Shown here: positions 1 through 4,861 of the stretch, in pieces
Layout of the letters: the number at the start of each line of letters is the position of its first letter
Numbering within the stretch: the stretch's first letter is position 1
Assembly (NCBI GenBank): GCA_025362115.1
Contig: JANYIK010000009.1
Span: forward strand, 1 to 5,395
DNA length: 5,395 nucleotides
Direction of reading: 5' to 3'
Origin: Methylophilaceae bacterium
GTDB lineage: Bacteria; Pseudomonadota; Gammaproteobacteria; Burkholderiales; Methylophilaceae
Position numbers and translations under genes: made by a program
Notes under the pieces: generated by a model
Databases searched by the model: none
Told to the model about the DNA's origin: nothing
What the model saw: only the letters and a program-made list of their open reading frames with translations

Positions 1-910
1 TTACAGCATTCGCACTGAGCAAACGTATGTGGATTGGATTAAACGCTATATTTTCTTCCATGACAAGCGCCACCCAAAAGATTTGGGGGCAGCGGATATA
101 GAGGCCTTTCTCACCCATCTTGCGGTGGCGGGGAAAGTGGCTGCCTCTACCCAAAACCAGGCAAAAAGCGCGTTGCTGTTCCTTTACCGCGAGGTGCTGG
201 AAATAAAATTGCCCTGGCTGGATAACGTCACGCAAGCCAAAGCGCCTAAACGTTTACCCGTGGTGTTGACAGTGAGCGAGGTGCAGGCGGTGTTGTCGCG
301 GTTGACTGGTTCACATTTGTTGATTGCTTCGTTGCTGTATGGCGGCGGGATGCGCTTGATGGAGGCGGTGCGATTGCGGGTGAAAGACGTGGAGTTTTCG
401 CGCAACGAGATTATTGTGCGTGAAGGTAAGGGCTTCAAGGATAGGGTGACGATGTTGCCAGAGGCGGTGGTTGCCAAGCTCAAACTGCATTTGGTGAAGG
501 TGAAAGCGTTGCATGATGAGGATTTGGCGCAGGGTTTTGGCGAGGTGTATCTGCCTTTTGCGCTGGATAAAAAATATCCCAATGCTGGGCGTGAATGGGG
601 CTGGCAGTATGTGTTCCCCTCGAAGAATCTGTCTGTTGATCCGCGTTCTGGTGTTACGCGCCGCCATCATCTGGATGAAAAGGGCGTGCAGCGTGCCATG
701 AAACAGGCGGTGCGCGATGCTGGGTTGGTGAAGCCCGCCACTCCCCACACGTTGCGGCATTCTTTTGCTACACACTTGTTGCAAGCAGGCTACGACATCC
801 GCACCGTGCAGGAGCTGCTGGGTCACTCGGATGTTTCCACCACCATGATCTATACCCACGTACTCAATAAAGGCGGGCGCGGCGTGACCAGTCCGCTGGA
901 TCATCTGTAA
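1..910 (+). CDS. intI: Integron integrase (IntI family tyrosine recombinase), 5' end cut by window edge
   Basis: This is a site-specific tyrosine recombinase that would insert and excise gene cassettes by recombining attI and attC sites. The frame is open to the left edge, and the codons before the GTG at 29 read YSIRTEQTY, a normal IntI N-terminus. That GTG is therefore an internal Val and the true start lies outside the window. About 302 residues are visible, against roughly 320-340 for the family, so only a short N-terminal piece is missing. Counting the codon at 29 as residue 1, the catalytic set is intact: R109 (GMRLMEAVRLR), a Lys in the GKGFKDR hairpin (134-139), H240 and R243 (PHTLRHSFAT), H266 (LLGHSD) and nucleophile Y275. 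The extra segment that separates IntI from XerC/D is present at about 175-215 (KKYPNAGREW, DPRSGVTRRHH). The C-terminus ends in the family-typical SPLD motif. Cassettes and attI normally lie beyond the 5' end of intI, here off the left edge. The family call is firm; activity is inferred. Confidence 0.95.
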   Translation, partial: YSIRTEQTYVDWIKRYIFFHDKRHPKDLGAADIEAFLTHLAVAGKVAASTQNQAKSALLFLYREVLEIKLPWLDNVTQAKAPKRLPVVLTVSEVQAVLSRLTGSHLLIASLLYGGGMRLMEAVRLRVKDVEFSRNEIIVREGKGFKDRVTMLPEAVVAKLKLHLVKVKALHDEDLAQGFGEVYLPFALDKKYPNAGREWGWQYVFPSKNLSVDPRSGVTRRHHLDEKGVQRAMKQAVRDAGLVKPATPHTLRHSFATHLLQAGYDIRTVQELLGHSDVSTTMIYTHVLNKGGRGVTSPLDHL

Positions 911-925
911 GGTTTTTGCCGGGGT

Positions 926-942
926 GTGATATGCTGTATCAC
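926..942. promoter_or_regulatory. Perfect inverted repeat, candidate operator of the RHH-MazF module
   Basis: GTGATA (926-931) and TATCAC (937-942) are perfect inverted copies separated by TGCTG. The repeat overlaps the likely -10 element and the expected transcription start of the antitoxin gene. Ribbon-helix-helix antitoxins usually repress their own promoter by binding short palindromes, so this is a good candidate binding site. The repeat is seen directly; its function is inferred. Confidence 0.5.
927..935 (+). promoter_or_regulatory. Possible extended -10 promoter for the RHH-MazF module
   Basis: TGA followed by TATGCT (930-935) fits an extended -10 element (TGn plus TATnnT). No good -35 hexamer lies 16-18 bases upstream, where the intI stop codon is. 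Transcription would start near 942, giving a leader of about 23 bases that contains the strong Shine-Dalgarno at 954-959. The promoter would sit directly after the intI stop codon, so the module need not rely on intI transcription. Confidence 0.35.
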
Positions 943-953
943 TACTTGAATGC

Positions 954-959
954 AGGAGG
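954..959 (+). promoter_or_regulatory. Consensus Shine-Dalgarno deciding the antitoxin start
   Basis: A full AGGAGG lies 5 bases before the ATG at 965. An in-frame ATG at 950 lies upstream of this site and cannot use it, so 965 is taken as the true start. Confidence 0.8.
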
Positions 960-964
960 GCAAA

Positions 965-1186
965 ATGCAAGTGACTGTCAGGCTTAACCGCAGCGTGGAA
1001 CACAAGCTGGCAAGCGCGGTGAATGTCACGCACAAGCCGCGTAACCTGCTGATCAACGAGGCCATTACTTATTACCTCGATAGCATGAAGTTGGGCGTAG
1101 TGCAGGAGGAGATAGACCGCCGTATGCAGGCGTTTAACGAGGCGGATAAGCAGGATGACTTGTCCGATTTTGGCGATTGGCCTTGA
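965..1186 (+). CDS. Ribbon-helix-helix antitoxin, partner of MazF-like toxin
   Basis: This is a 73-residue protein with the layout of a small RHH/CopG-type antitoxin. A short N-terminal beta strand (QVTVRL, residues 2-7) would pair in a dimer to contact DNA. Two helices follow (about 9-20 and 26-40, the second containing NLLINEAITYYLD). The charged tail (about 45-71, ending DDLSDFGDW) is suited to wrapping a toxin. The likely role is to neutralise the toxin encoded immediately downstream and to repress the shared promoter, where a perfect inverted repeat is present. The ATG at 965 is chosen over the one at 950 because of the AGGAGG 5 bases upstream. The stop codon overlaps the proposed toxin start (TTGA). 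The RHH fold and pairing are inferred from pattern and context; the exact subfamily (MazE-like, VapB-like or ParD-like) cannot be fixed by eye. Confidence 0.85.
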   Translation: MQVTVRLNRSVEHKLASAVNVTHKPRNLLINEAITYYLDSMKLGVVQEEIDRRMQAFNEADKQDDLSDFGDWP

Positions 1187-1509
1187 AGCGCGGTGACATT
1201 GCGCTGTGTGCGGATAGAGCCGCTGACTTTACCGCTAAACCGCGCCCAGTCTTGGTCGTGCAAAAAAGCGCGTATCTCGCCAACAAAGAAAGCATTATCG
1301 TTTGCCCAATAAGCACCGTGCTGGTAGATGACGAGCTGAGTTTTAGGATACAGCCGTCTGCTGGCAATGGTTTGCGCCAGGTGTGCGAAATTCGTGCTGA
1401 CAAGGTTTCTACCGTTAAAAAATCACGTATTGGCGAATGTATTGGTGCGCTGACCAGTGATGAGATGTTGCGTTTCGATATTCTTTTGCGCGACTGGTTG
1501 GCGCTTTAG
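1183..1509 (+). CDS. MazF/PemK-family toxin (probable endoribonuclease)
   Basis: This 108-residue protein resembles the MazF/PemK toxins, which fold as a small beta barrel and typically cleave mRNA at short specific sequences. It opens with KRGDI, followed by the family signature KPRPVLVVQ (19-27), a core strand with CPIST (41-45) and ADKVSTVKKSRIG near 70-82. The RP pair (R21, P22) and the Ser/Thr of PIST (44-45) correspond to residues usually needed for catalysis. I chose the TTG at 1183, which overlaps the antitoxin stop as TTGA and gives the typical MKRGDI start. A TTG at 1177 would add two residues. Neither has a clear Shine-Dalgarno, so translation probably depends on coupling to the antitoxin and should be weak, as suits a toxin. 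The helicase gene starts 5 bases after the stop. Family call good; start codon less sure. Confidence 0.88.
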   Translation: MKRGDIALCADRAADFTAKPRPVLVVQKSAYLANKESIIVCPISTVLVDDELSFRIQPSAGNGLRQVCEIRADKVSTVKKSRIGECIGALTSDEMLRFDILLRDWLAL

Positions 1510-1514
1510 CAAAG

Positions 1515-3437
1515 GTGGCAGATTTATCCCAAATCTTTGGCGACGACGGTGCGCTTTCTCGTGCCACGCCGGATTTCCGTCTGCGTACCCAGCAGCTTGA
1601 AATGGCCGAGGCGATTGACGAGGCCATCCGTGACAACAGTGTGCTGGTGACCGAGGCCGGTACTGGCACTGGCAAGACCTTTGCCTATCTTGTCCCCGCA
1701 TTGCTTTCTGGCGGTAAAGTCATCATTTCTACTGGCACCAAAACGCTACAGGATCAATTATTCAACCGCGATTTGCCCGCCGTGCGTGATGCCTTGAAAG
1801 CGCCGGTGACAGTGGCCATCCTCAAAGGCCGCGCCAACTATGTGTGCCATTACCACCTCAATCGCGCGGTGAACGAAGGCCGGTTCATGAACCGCGACGA
1901 CGCCAAGTATGTGCACATCATCAAGAAATTCGCCAAAACCAGCCGTAGTGGGGATAAAAATGAATTGCCCGACGTGCCGGAGAACGCCACTATCTGGCCT
2001 GCCGTCACTTCCACCCGTGACAACTGCCTGGGCTCGGAATGCCCGGATTACAAGGAATGTTTTGTGATGGAAGCGCGTAAAAACGCGCTGGCAGCGGAGG
2101 TGGTGGTGGTGAACCATCATTTGTTCTTTGCTGATGTGATGTTGCGCGACGAGGGCGTGGCCGAACTGTTGCCGTCGGCCAACACCGTCATCTTCGACGA
2201 GGCGCACCAGTTGCCGGAGACCGCCGGGCTGTTCTTTGGCGAAGACCTCACCACCAGTTTTTTCATGGATCTGGCGCGTGACGCCCACAGCGAATATCTA
2301 ACCGATGCTAAGGATTGCGTAGATTTACCCACGCTAACGGCAGCGCTGGAAAAAGCCACCAAAGATTTTCGTTTGGTATTCGGCCAGGACGGCGCTCGTA
2401 TGCCCGTCCAGCGGGCGTTGAGCTTCAAGGATTTCACCCCGGCGCTGGGCAATGTTGCAGAAAAACTGGCGGATTTAGCCAAGTTGCTGGAAACGCAGGC
2501 CGAGCGCGGCCCCGGTCTGGAAAACTGCTGGCAACGGGCGATGTCATTAGTACAGCAGCTCAAGGATTGGCAGGTGGGAGCCAATGAGAACCTGGTGCGT
2601 TGGGTGGAGGTGTTCACGCATTCTGTGGTGCTACATGCGACCCCGCTCTCTATCGCCGAAATCTTTAGCAAGCAGATTGATGCCAAGCCTTGCACCTGGA
2701 TTTTTACTTCGGCGACGCTCGCGGTAAAAGAAGATTTCAGCCATTATCTGGCGCAAATGGGGTTGCTGGAGGCCAAAACCAAACGCTGGGAAAGCCCGTT
2801 CGATTACGAGAGCCAAGCGTTGCTCTACGCCCCGCAAGGCTTGCCCGACCCCAATAGCCCAGACTACATTTTGGCCGTATCAGAAGCCGCGCTACCGGTC
2901 ATCAAGGCCAGCCGTGGCCGCGCTTTTGTGCTGTGTACCAGCTTAAAAGCCATGCGCCAAATCCACGAATGGCTGGCCGCTGCGTTTGACCGCGAGGGAT
3001 TGACGTATCCGCTATTGATTCAAGGCGATGCCACGCGCACGGAGTTGCTGGAGCGTTTTCGCCAGCTCGGTGACGCGGTGCTGGTGGGTAGCCAGAGCTT
3101 TTGGGAAGGCGTAGACGTGAAAGGCGATGCACTGTCGGTGGTCATCATAGACAAGCTGCCGTTTGCGCCGCCGGATGATCCGGTACTGGCGGCGCGTATA
3201 GACAAGCTCAACTCCGAGGGCAAAAACGCCTTCATGGAATATCAGTTGCCTTATGCGGCGATTACCCTCAAACAAGGGGCGGGGAGGTTGATACGCGATG
3301 AAACCGACCGTGGAGTGTTGATGATTTGCGACCCGCGCATGTTGAGTAAACCGTATGGAAGGCGTATCTGGCAGAGCCTGCCACCGTTCAAGCGCACCAA
3401 GGAGCTGGCGGAGGTTGAGGCGTTTTTTGCGATCTAA
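1515..3437 (+). CDS. yoaA: ATP-dependent Fe-S DNA helicase, YoaA/DinG family
   Basis: This is a 640-residue superfamily 2 helicase, matching E. coli YoaA in length (about 636) and motif wording rather than the longer DinG. Members of this XPD-like family unwind DNA with 5'-to-3' polarity and act in repair or replication restart; E. coli YoaA works with the HolC (chi) subunit of DNA polymerase III. Visible motifs are Walker A AGTGTGKT (48-55), four cysteines spaced for a 4Fe-4S cluster (C111, C171, C176, C182), VVVNHHLFF (197-205), DEAH (228-231), TSATL (398-402), SFWEGVD (528-534) and QGAGRLIR (587-594). All key residues are intact. The GTG at 1515 is chosen because the following residues (ADLSQIFGDDGALSRA) look like the usual start of the family. 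It lacks a clear Shine-Dalgarno and lies 5 bases after the mazF-like stop, suggesting translational coupling or reinitiation. No separate promoter is evident. It converges with the HTH antitoxin gene, with 9 bases between stops. Confidence 0.95.
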   Translation: MADLSQIFGDDGALSRATPDFRLRTQQLEMAEAIDEAIRDNSVLVTEAGTGTGKTFAYLVPALLSGGKVIISTGTKTLQDQLFNRDLPAVRDALKAPVTVAILKGRANYVCHYHLNRAVNEGRFMNRDDAKYVHIIKKFAKTSRSGDKNELPDVPENATIWPAVTSTRDNCLGSECPDYKECFVMEARKNALAAEVVVVNHHLFFADVMLRDEGVAELLPSANTVIFDEAHQLPETAGLFFGEDLTTSFFMDLARDAHSEYLTDAKDCVDLPTLTAALEKATKDFRLVFGQDGARMPVQRALSFKDFTPALGNVAEKLADLAKLLETQAERGPGLENCWQRAMSLVQQLKDWQVGANENLVRWVEVFTHSVVLHATPLSIAEIFSKQIDAKPCTWIFTSATLAVKEDFSHYLAQMGLLEAKTKRWESPFDYESQALLYAPQGLPDPNSPDYILAVSEAALPVIKASRGRAFVLCTSLKAMRQIHEWLAAAFDREGLTYPLLIQGDATRTELLERFRQLGDAVLVGSQSFWEGVDVKGDALSVVIIDKLPFAPPDDPVLAARIDKLNSEGKNAFMEYQLPYAAITLKQGAGRLIRDETDRGVLMICDPRMLSKPYGRRIWQSLPPFKRTKELAEVEAFFAI

Positions 3438-3446
3438 TTAAAAAGA

Positions 3447-3707
3447 CTAAGCCGCCAATTCTTCAGAAATCTCCCACCCAGGAAACACCAGTACCGCCGG
3501 GTGACATTTGAGCGCGCGAGCCAATACCGTTGCACGATCTACGCCCAAATTGACGCGCCCGTTTTCAATGGCAGAAATGGTGGCCTGAGGAATGTTGGTC
3601 AGAGCAGCCAACTGGTTCTGGCTGAGTTCTTGCAGCTCTCTGATGATGCGCACCGACTCACCCACCGAGACTTCGACGCGTTTTTTTGCGGGAGTAAACT
3701 CATTCAT
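3447..3707 (-). CDS. XRE-type helix-turn-helix antitoxin of a toxin-first TA pair
   Basis: This is an 86-residue DNA-binding protein with one XRE/Cro helix-turn-helix domain over about residues 19-68. The HTH is LSQNQLAALTNIPQ followed by the recognition helix ATISAIENGR (42-51). As the second gene after a RelE-like toxin, it most likely neutralises that toxin and represses the shared promoter, where an imperfect inverted repeat is seen. The ATG at 3707 is chosen for its AGGAG (3720-3716) 8 bases upstream. It begins 1 base after the toxin stop. An alternative in-frame ATG at 3740, preceded by AGGTGA, would add 11 residues and overlap the toxin by 32 bases. The C-terminus (HPAVLVFPGWEISEELAA) may contact the toxin. 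HTH identity is clear; the HigA-like role is inferred from context. Confidence 0.9.
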   Translation of the reverse strand: MNEFTPAKKRVEVSVGESVRIIRELQELSQNQLAALTNIPQATISAIENGRVNLGVDRATVLARALKCHPAVLVFPGWEISEELAA

Positions 3708-3708
3708 T

Positions 3709-3993
3709 TCATGGTCTCCTGTAGTCGTGCGGCGTGACATGAATCACCTGCACCAATAAAATCTCTGCAACGACTCGGTAAATCACCCGCCATTGCAGGC
3801 CCAGTCTGGAAGAACGGTGGTCTTGCCATTCGCCCGACAAGGCCTCGTCATGAAAACCTTTTATGGCACGTAGGCCTTGTGAGCCAGAGAGTATGGCAAC
3901 GTCTTTCCATTTTTCGTAGCGTTTCAAAATTTCCAGCGGGACGGTTTGATCAAGCTGCTTGCTGACCCTGCGGTGTTCTTGAATTTGCCACAT
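3709..3993 (-). CDS. RelE/HigB-superfamily toxin
   Basis: This 94-residue basic protein has the RelE/ParE-superfamily layout: an N-terminal strand and helical hairpin (residues 3-35), then GFHDEALSGEWQDHRSSRLGLQWRVIYRV in pieces over 46-74, and the closing strand VIHVTPHDYRR (83-93). The pattern of a GFHDE-like turn, a basic RSSRL strand, a WRVIY strand and a terminal T-x-HDY is typical of RelE-type mRNA interferases that cut mRNA on the ribosome. It is encoded ahead of its antitoxin, the HigBA-like order, with 1 base between stop and start. The ATG at 3993 has no recognisable Shine-Dalgarno. A strong-looking promoter places the transcription start at or next to this ATG, so the message may be leaderless. 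RNase rather than gyrase poisoning is the more likely activity but is not proven by sequence. Confidence 0.88.
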   Translation of the reverse strand: MWQIQEHRRVSKQLDQTVPLEILKRYEKWKDVAILSGSQGLRAIKGFHDEALSGEWQDHRSSRLGLQWRVIYRVVAEILLVQVIHVTPHDYRRP

Positions 3994-3998
3994 GCTGA

Positions 3999-4028
3999 AT
4001 TATGGCTATATCTTATATGGCATGTCAA
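3999..4028 (-). promoter_or_regulatory. Sigma70-type promoter of the RelE-HTH module
   Basis: On the minus strand, a perfect -35 TTGACA (4028-4023) is followed after 18 bases by CATAAT (4004-3999), five of six matches to the -10 consensus. It lies in the 41-base gap between rlmH and the toxin gene, so the TA module can be transcribed independently of the nadD operon. The expected start of transcription, about 7 bases past the -10, falls at about 3992, essentially on the toxin ATG. Confidence 0.65.
4005..4021. promoter_or_regulatory. Imperfect inverted repeat within the promoter spacer, candidate antitoxin operator
   Basis: GCTATAT (4005-4011) and ATATGGC (4015-4021) form an inverted repeat with six of seven pairs matching and a CTT spacer. 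It fills 17 of the 18 bases between the -35 and -10 elements of the RelE-HTH promoter. A dimeric HTH antitoxin bound here would block RNA polymerase directly. The repeat and its placement are seen; binding is inferred. Confidence 0.5.
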
Positions 4029-4034
4029 TAAAGA

Positions 4035-4502
4035 CTATTCGCGATGATAGGGGTGATGGTTGATGACGCTCCAGGCGCGGTAGAGCTGTTCCGCCAGAAT
4101 GACCCGTACCATGCCATGCGGGAGCGTGAGCGGACTTAAGCTCCACGTCCAATCGGCACGTTGTTTCACGCTATCATGCAACCCATCTGCGCCGCCTATA
4201 ACCAAACTCACGTCACGACCCAAACTCAGCCAATCTTTGAATTTTTCTGCCAGTTTGAGTGTGCCAAGTTCTTGTCCGCGTTCATCCAGCGTGACAAGGT
4301 AATCCTTGCCCACGGCATCCAGAATCCGCGTCGCTTCTGCCTCGCGAATTTGTTCCCCGGTCTTTCCGGCAGCGCGGCTATTGGGTTTGAGTTCGATGAG
4401 TTGAATGCCAGCTTCGCGCGGCATACGTTTGGAGTATTCGTCGCAGCCTGCCGAAATCCAGGCGGGCATTTTGTGGCCTACGGCAACAATTTTCAGCTTC
4501 AT
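4035..4502 (-). CDS. rlmH: 23S rRNA (pseudouridine1915-N3)-methyltransferase RlmH
   Basis: This SPOUT-class methyltransferase uses S-adenosylmethionine to methylate N3 of pseudouridine 1915 in helix 69 of 23S rRNA, acting late on assembled 70S ribosomes. The length is 155 residues, the same as the E. coli enzyme. Diagnostic stretches are MKLKIVAVGHKMPAW at the start, LDERGQELGT (72-81), the cofactor-loop segment VIGGADGL (101-108), LSPLTLPHGMVRVILAEQLYRAW (in pieces, 122-144) and the characteristic tail NHHPYHRE (148-155). The ATG overlaps the rsfS stop by 4 bases (ATGA), and AAGG lies 4 bases upstream, so it is translationally coupled to rsfS. Both genes act on the large ribosomal subunit. 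No hairpin terminator follows; transcription may run on into the TA module. Confidence 0.98.
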   Translation of the reverse strand: MKLKIVAVGHKMPAWISAGCDEYSKRMPREAGIQLIELKPNSRAAGKTGEQIREAEATRILDAVGKDYLVTLDERGQELGTLKLAEKFKDWLSLGRDVSLVIGGADGLHDSVKQRADWTWSLSPLTLPHGMVRVILAEQLYRAWSVINHHPYHRE

Positions 4503-4861
4503 GCCGCCTTACTGTCAGCCTTGGTCTTTCTGCTAGTCTCTGCCGCGCCCCACAGTTGTTCTAGGTTGTAGTAATCGCGCACCGCAGGCAGCATCACATG
4601 TACCAACACATCTCCCAAGTCTACCAATACCCAATCTCCAGTTTCGTTGCCCTCTACGCCATAGACATGTGCGCCAAGCTCTTTGAGTTTGACCGCCACG
4701 TTGTTGGCCAGTGACTTGGTTTGGCGGTTGGAACTGCCACTGGCGATGACCATATAACTGGCGATGGAGGTCATTTTTGATACGTCCATCACCTTGATGT
4801 CGTAGCCTTTTACGTCTTCCAGCGCTGCGACCACGGCTTGTTGCATTTCTTCTACTGTCAT
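4499..4861 (-). CDS. rsfS: Ribosomal silencing factor RsfS (YbeB/Iojap family)
   Basis: RsfS binds ribosomal protein uL14 on the 50S subunit and blocks joining with 30S, lowering translation when nutrients are short. The 120-residue product covers the whole domain: VVAALEDVKGYDIKVMDVS (in pieces, 10-28), SIASYMVIASGSSNRQTKSLA (in pieces, 32-52), VYGVEGNETGDWVLVDLGD (67-84), VHVM (87-90) and RDYYNLEQLWG (95-105). The last 15 residues form a polar, lysine-rich tail of no recognised function. The ATG at 4861 has AAGGA (4871-4867) 5 bases upstream and overlaps the nadD stop by 4 bases. The gene in turn overlaps rlmH by 4 bases, so the three genes form a tightly coupled operon. Confidence 0.97.
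   Translation of the reverse strand: MTVEEMQQAVVAALEDVKGYDIKVMDVSKMTSIASYMVIASGSSNRQTKSLANNVAVKLKELGAHVYGVEGNETGDWVLVDLGDVLVHVMLPAVRDYYNLEQLWGAAETSRKTKADSKAA

Noticed and set aside
29..31. GTG at 29 as the intI start codon
   Set aside because: The frame stays open to the window edge and the upstream residues match the IntI N-terminus, so this is an internal valine.
950..964. ATG at 950 as the start of the RHH antitoxin
   Set aside because: The consensus AGGAGG lies downstream of it and 5 bases before the ATG at 965.
311..1033. Long minus-strand open frame (240 codons) across intI
   Set aside because: It is opposite a clear integrase with all catalytic motifs. The translation is rich in His and Gln without recognisable motifs, typical of an antisense shadow.
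1132..1138. GTTTAAC, which fits the integron core-site pattern
   Set aside because: It lies inside the antitoxin coding sequence and has no partner core site or foldable spacer; a 7-base match is expected by chance.
1758..2695. Two overlapping minus-strand open frames within yoaA
   Set aside because: They lie opposite a full-length helicase with every motif intact and show no domain of their own.
3425..3446. TTTTTT and AAAAA runs near the yoaA stop as a bidirectional terminator
   Set aside because: Pairing would be only A-T with no GC stem, too weak to call a terminator.
4161..4571. Plus-strand open frame of 136 codons opposite rlmH and rsfS
   Set aside because: It is antisense to two well-conserved genes, has no ribosome binding site that stands out, and has no recognisable domain.
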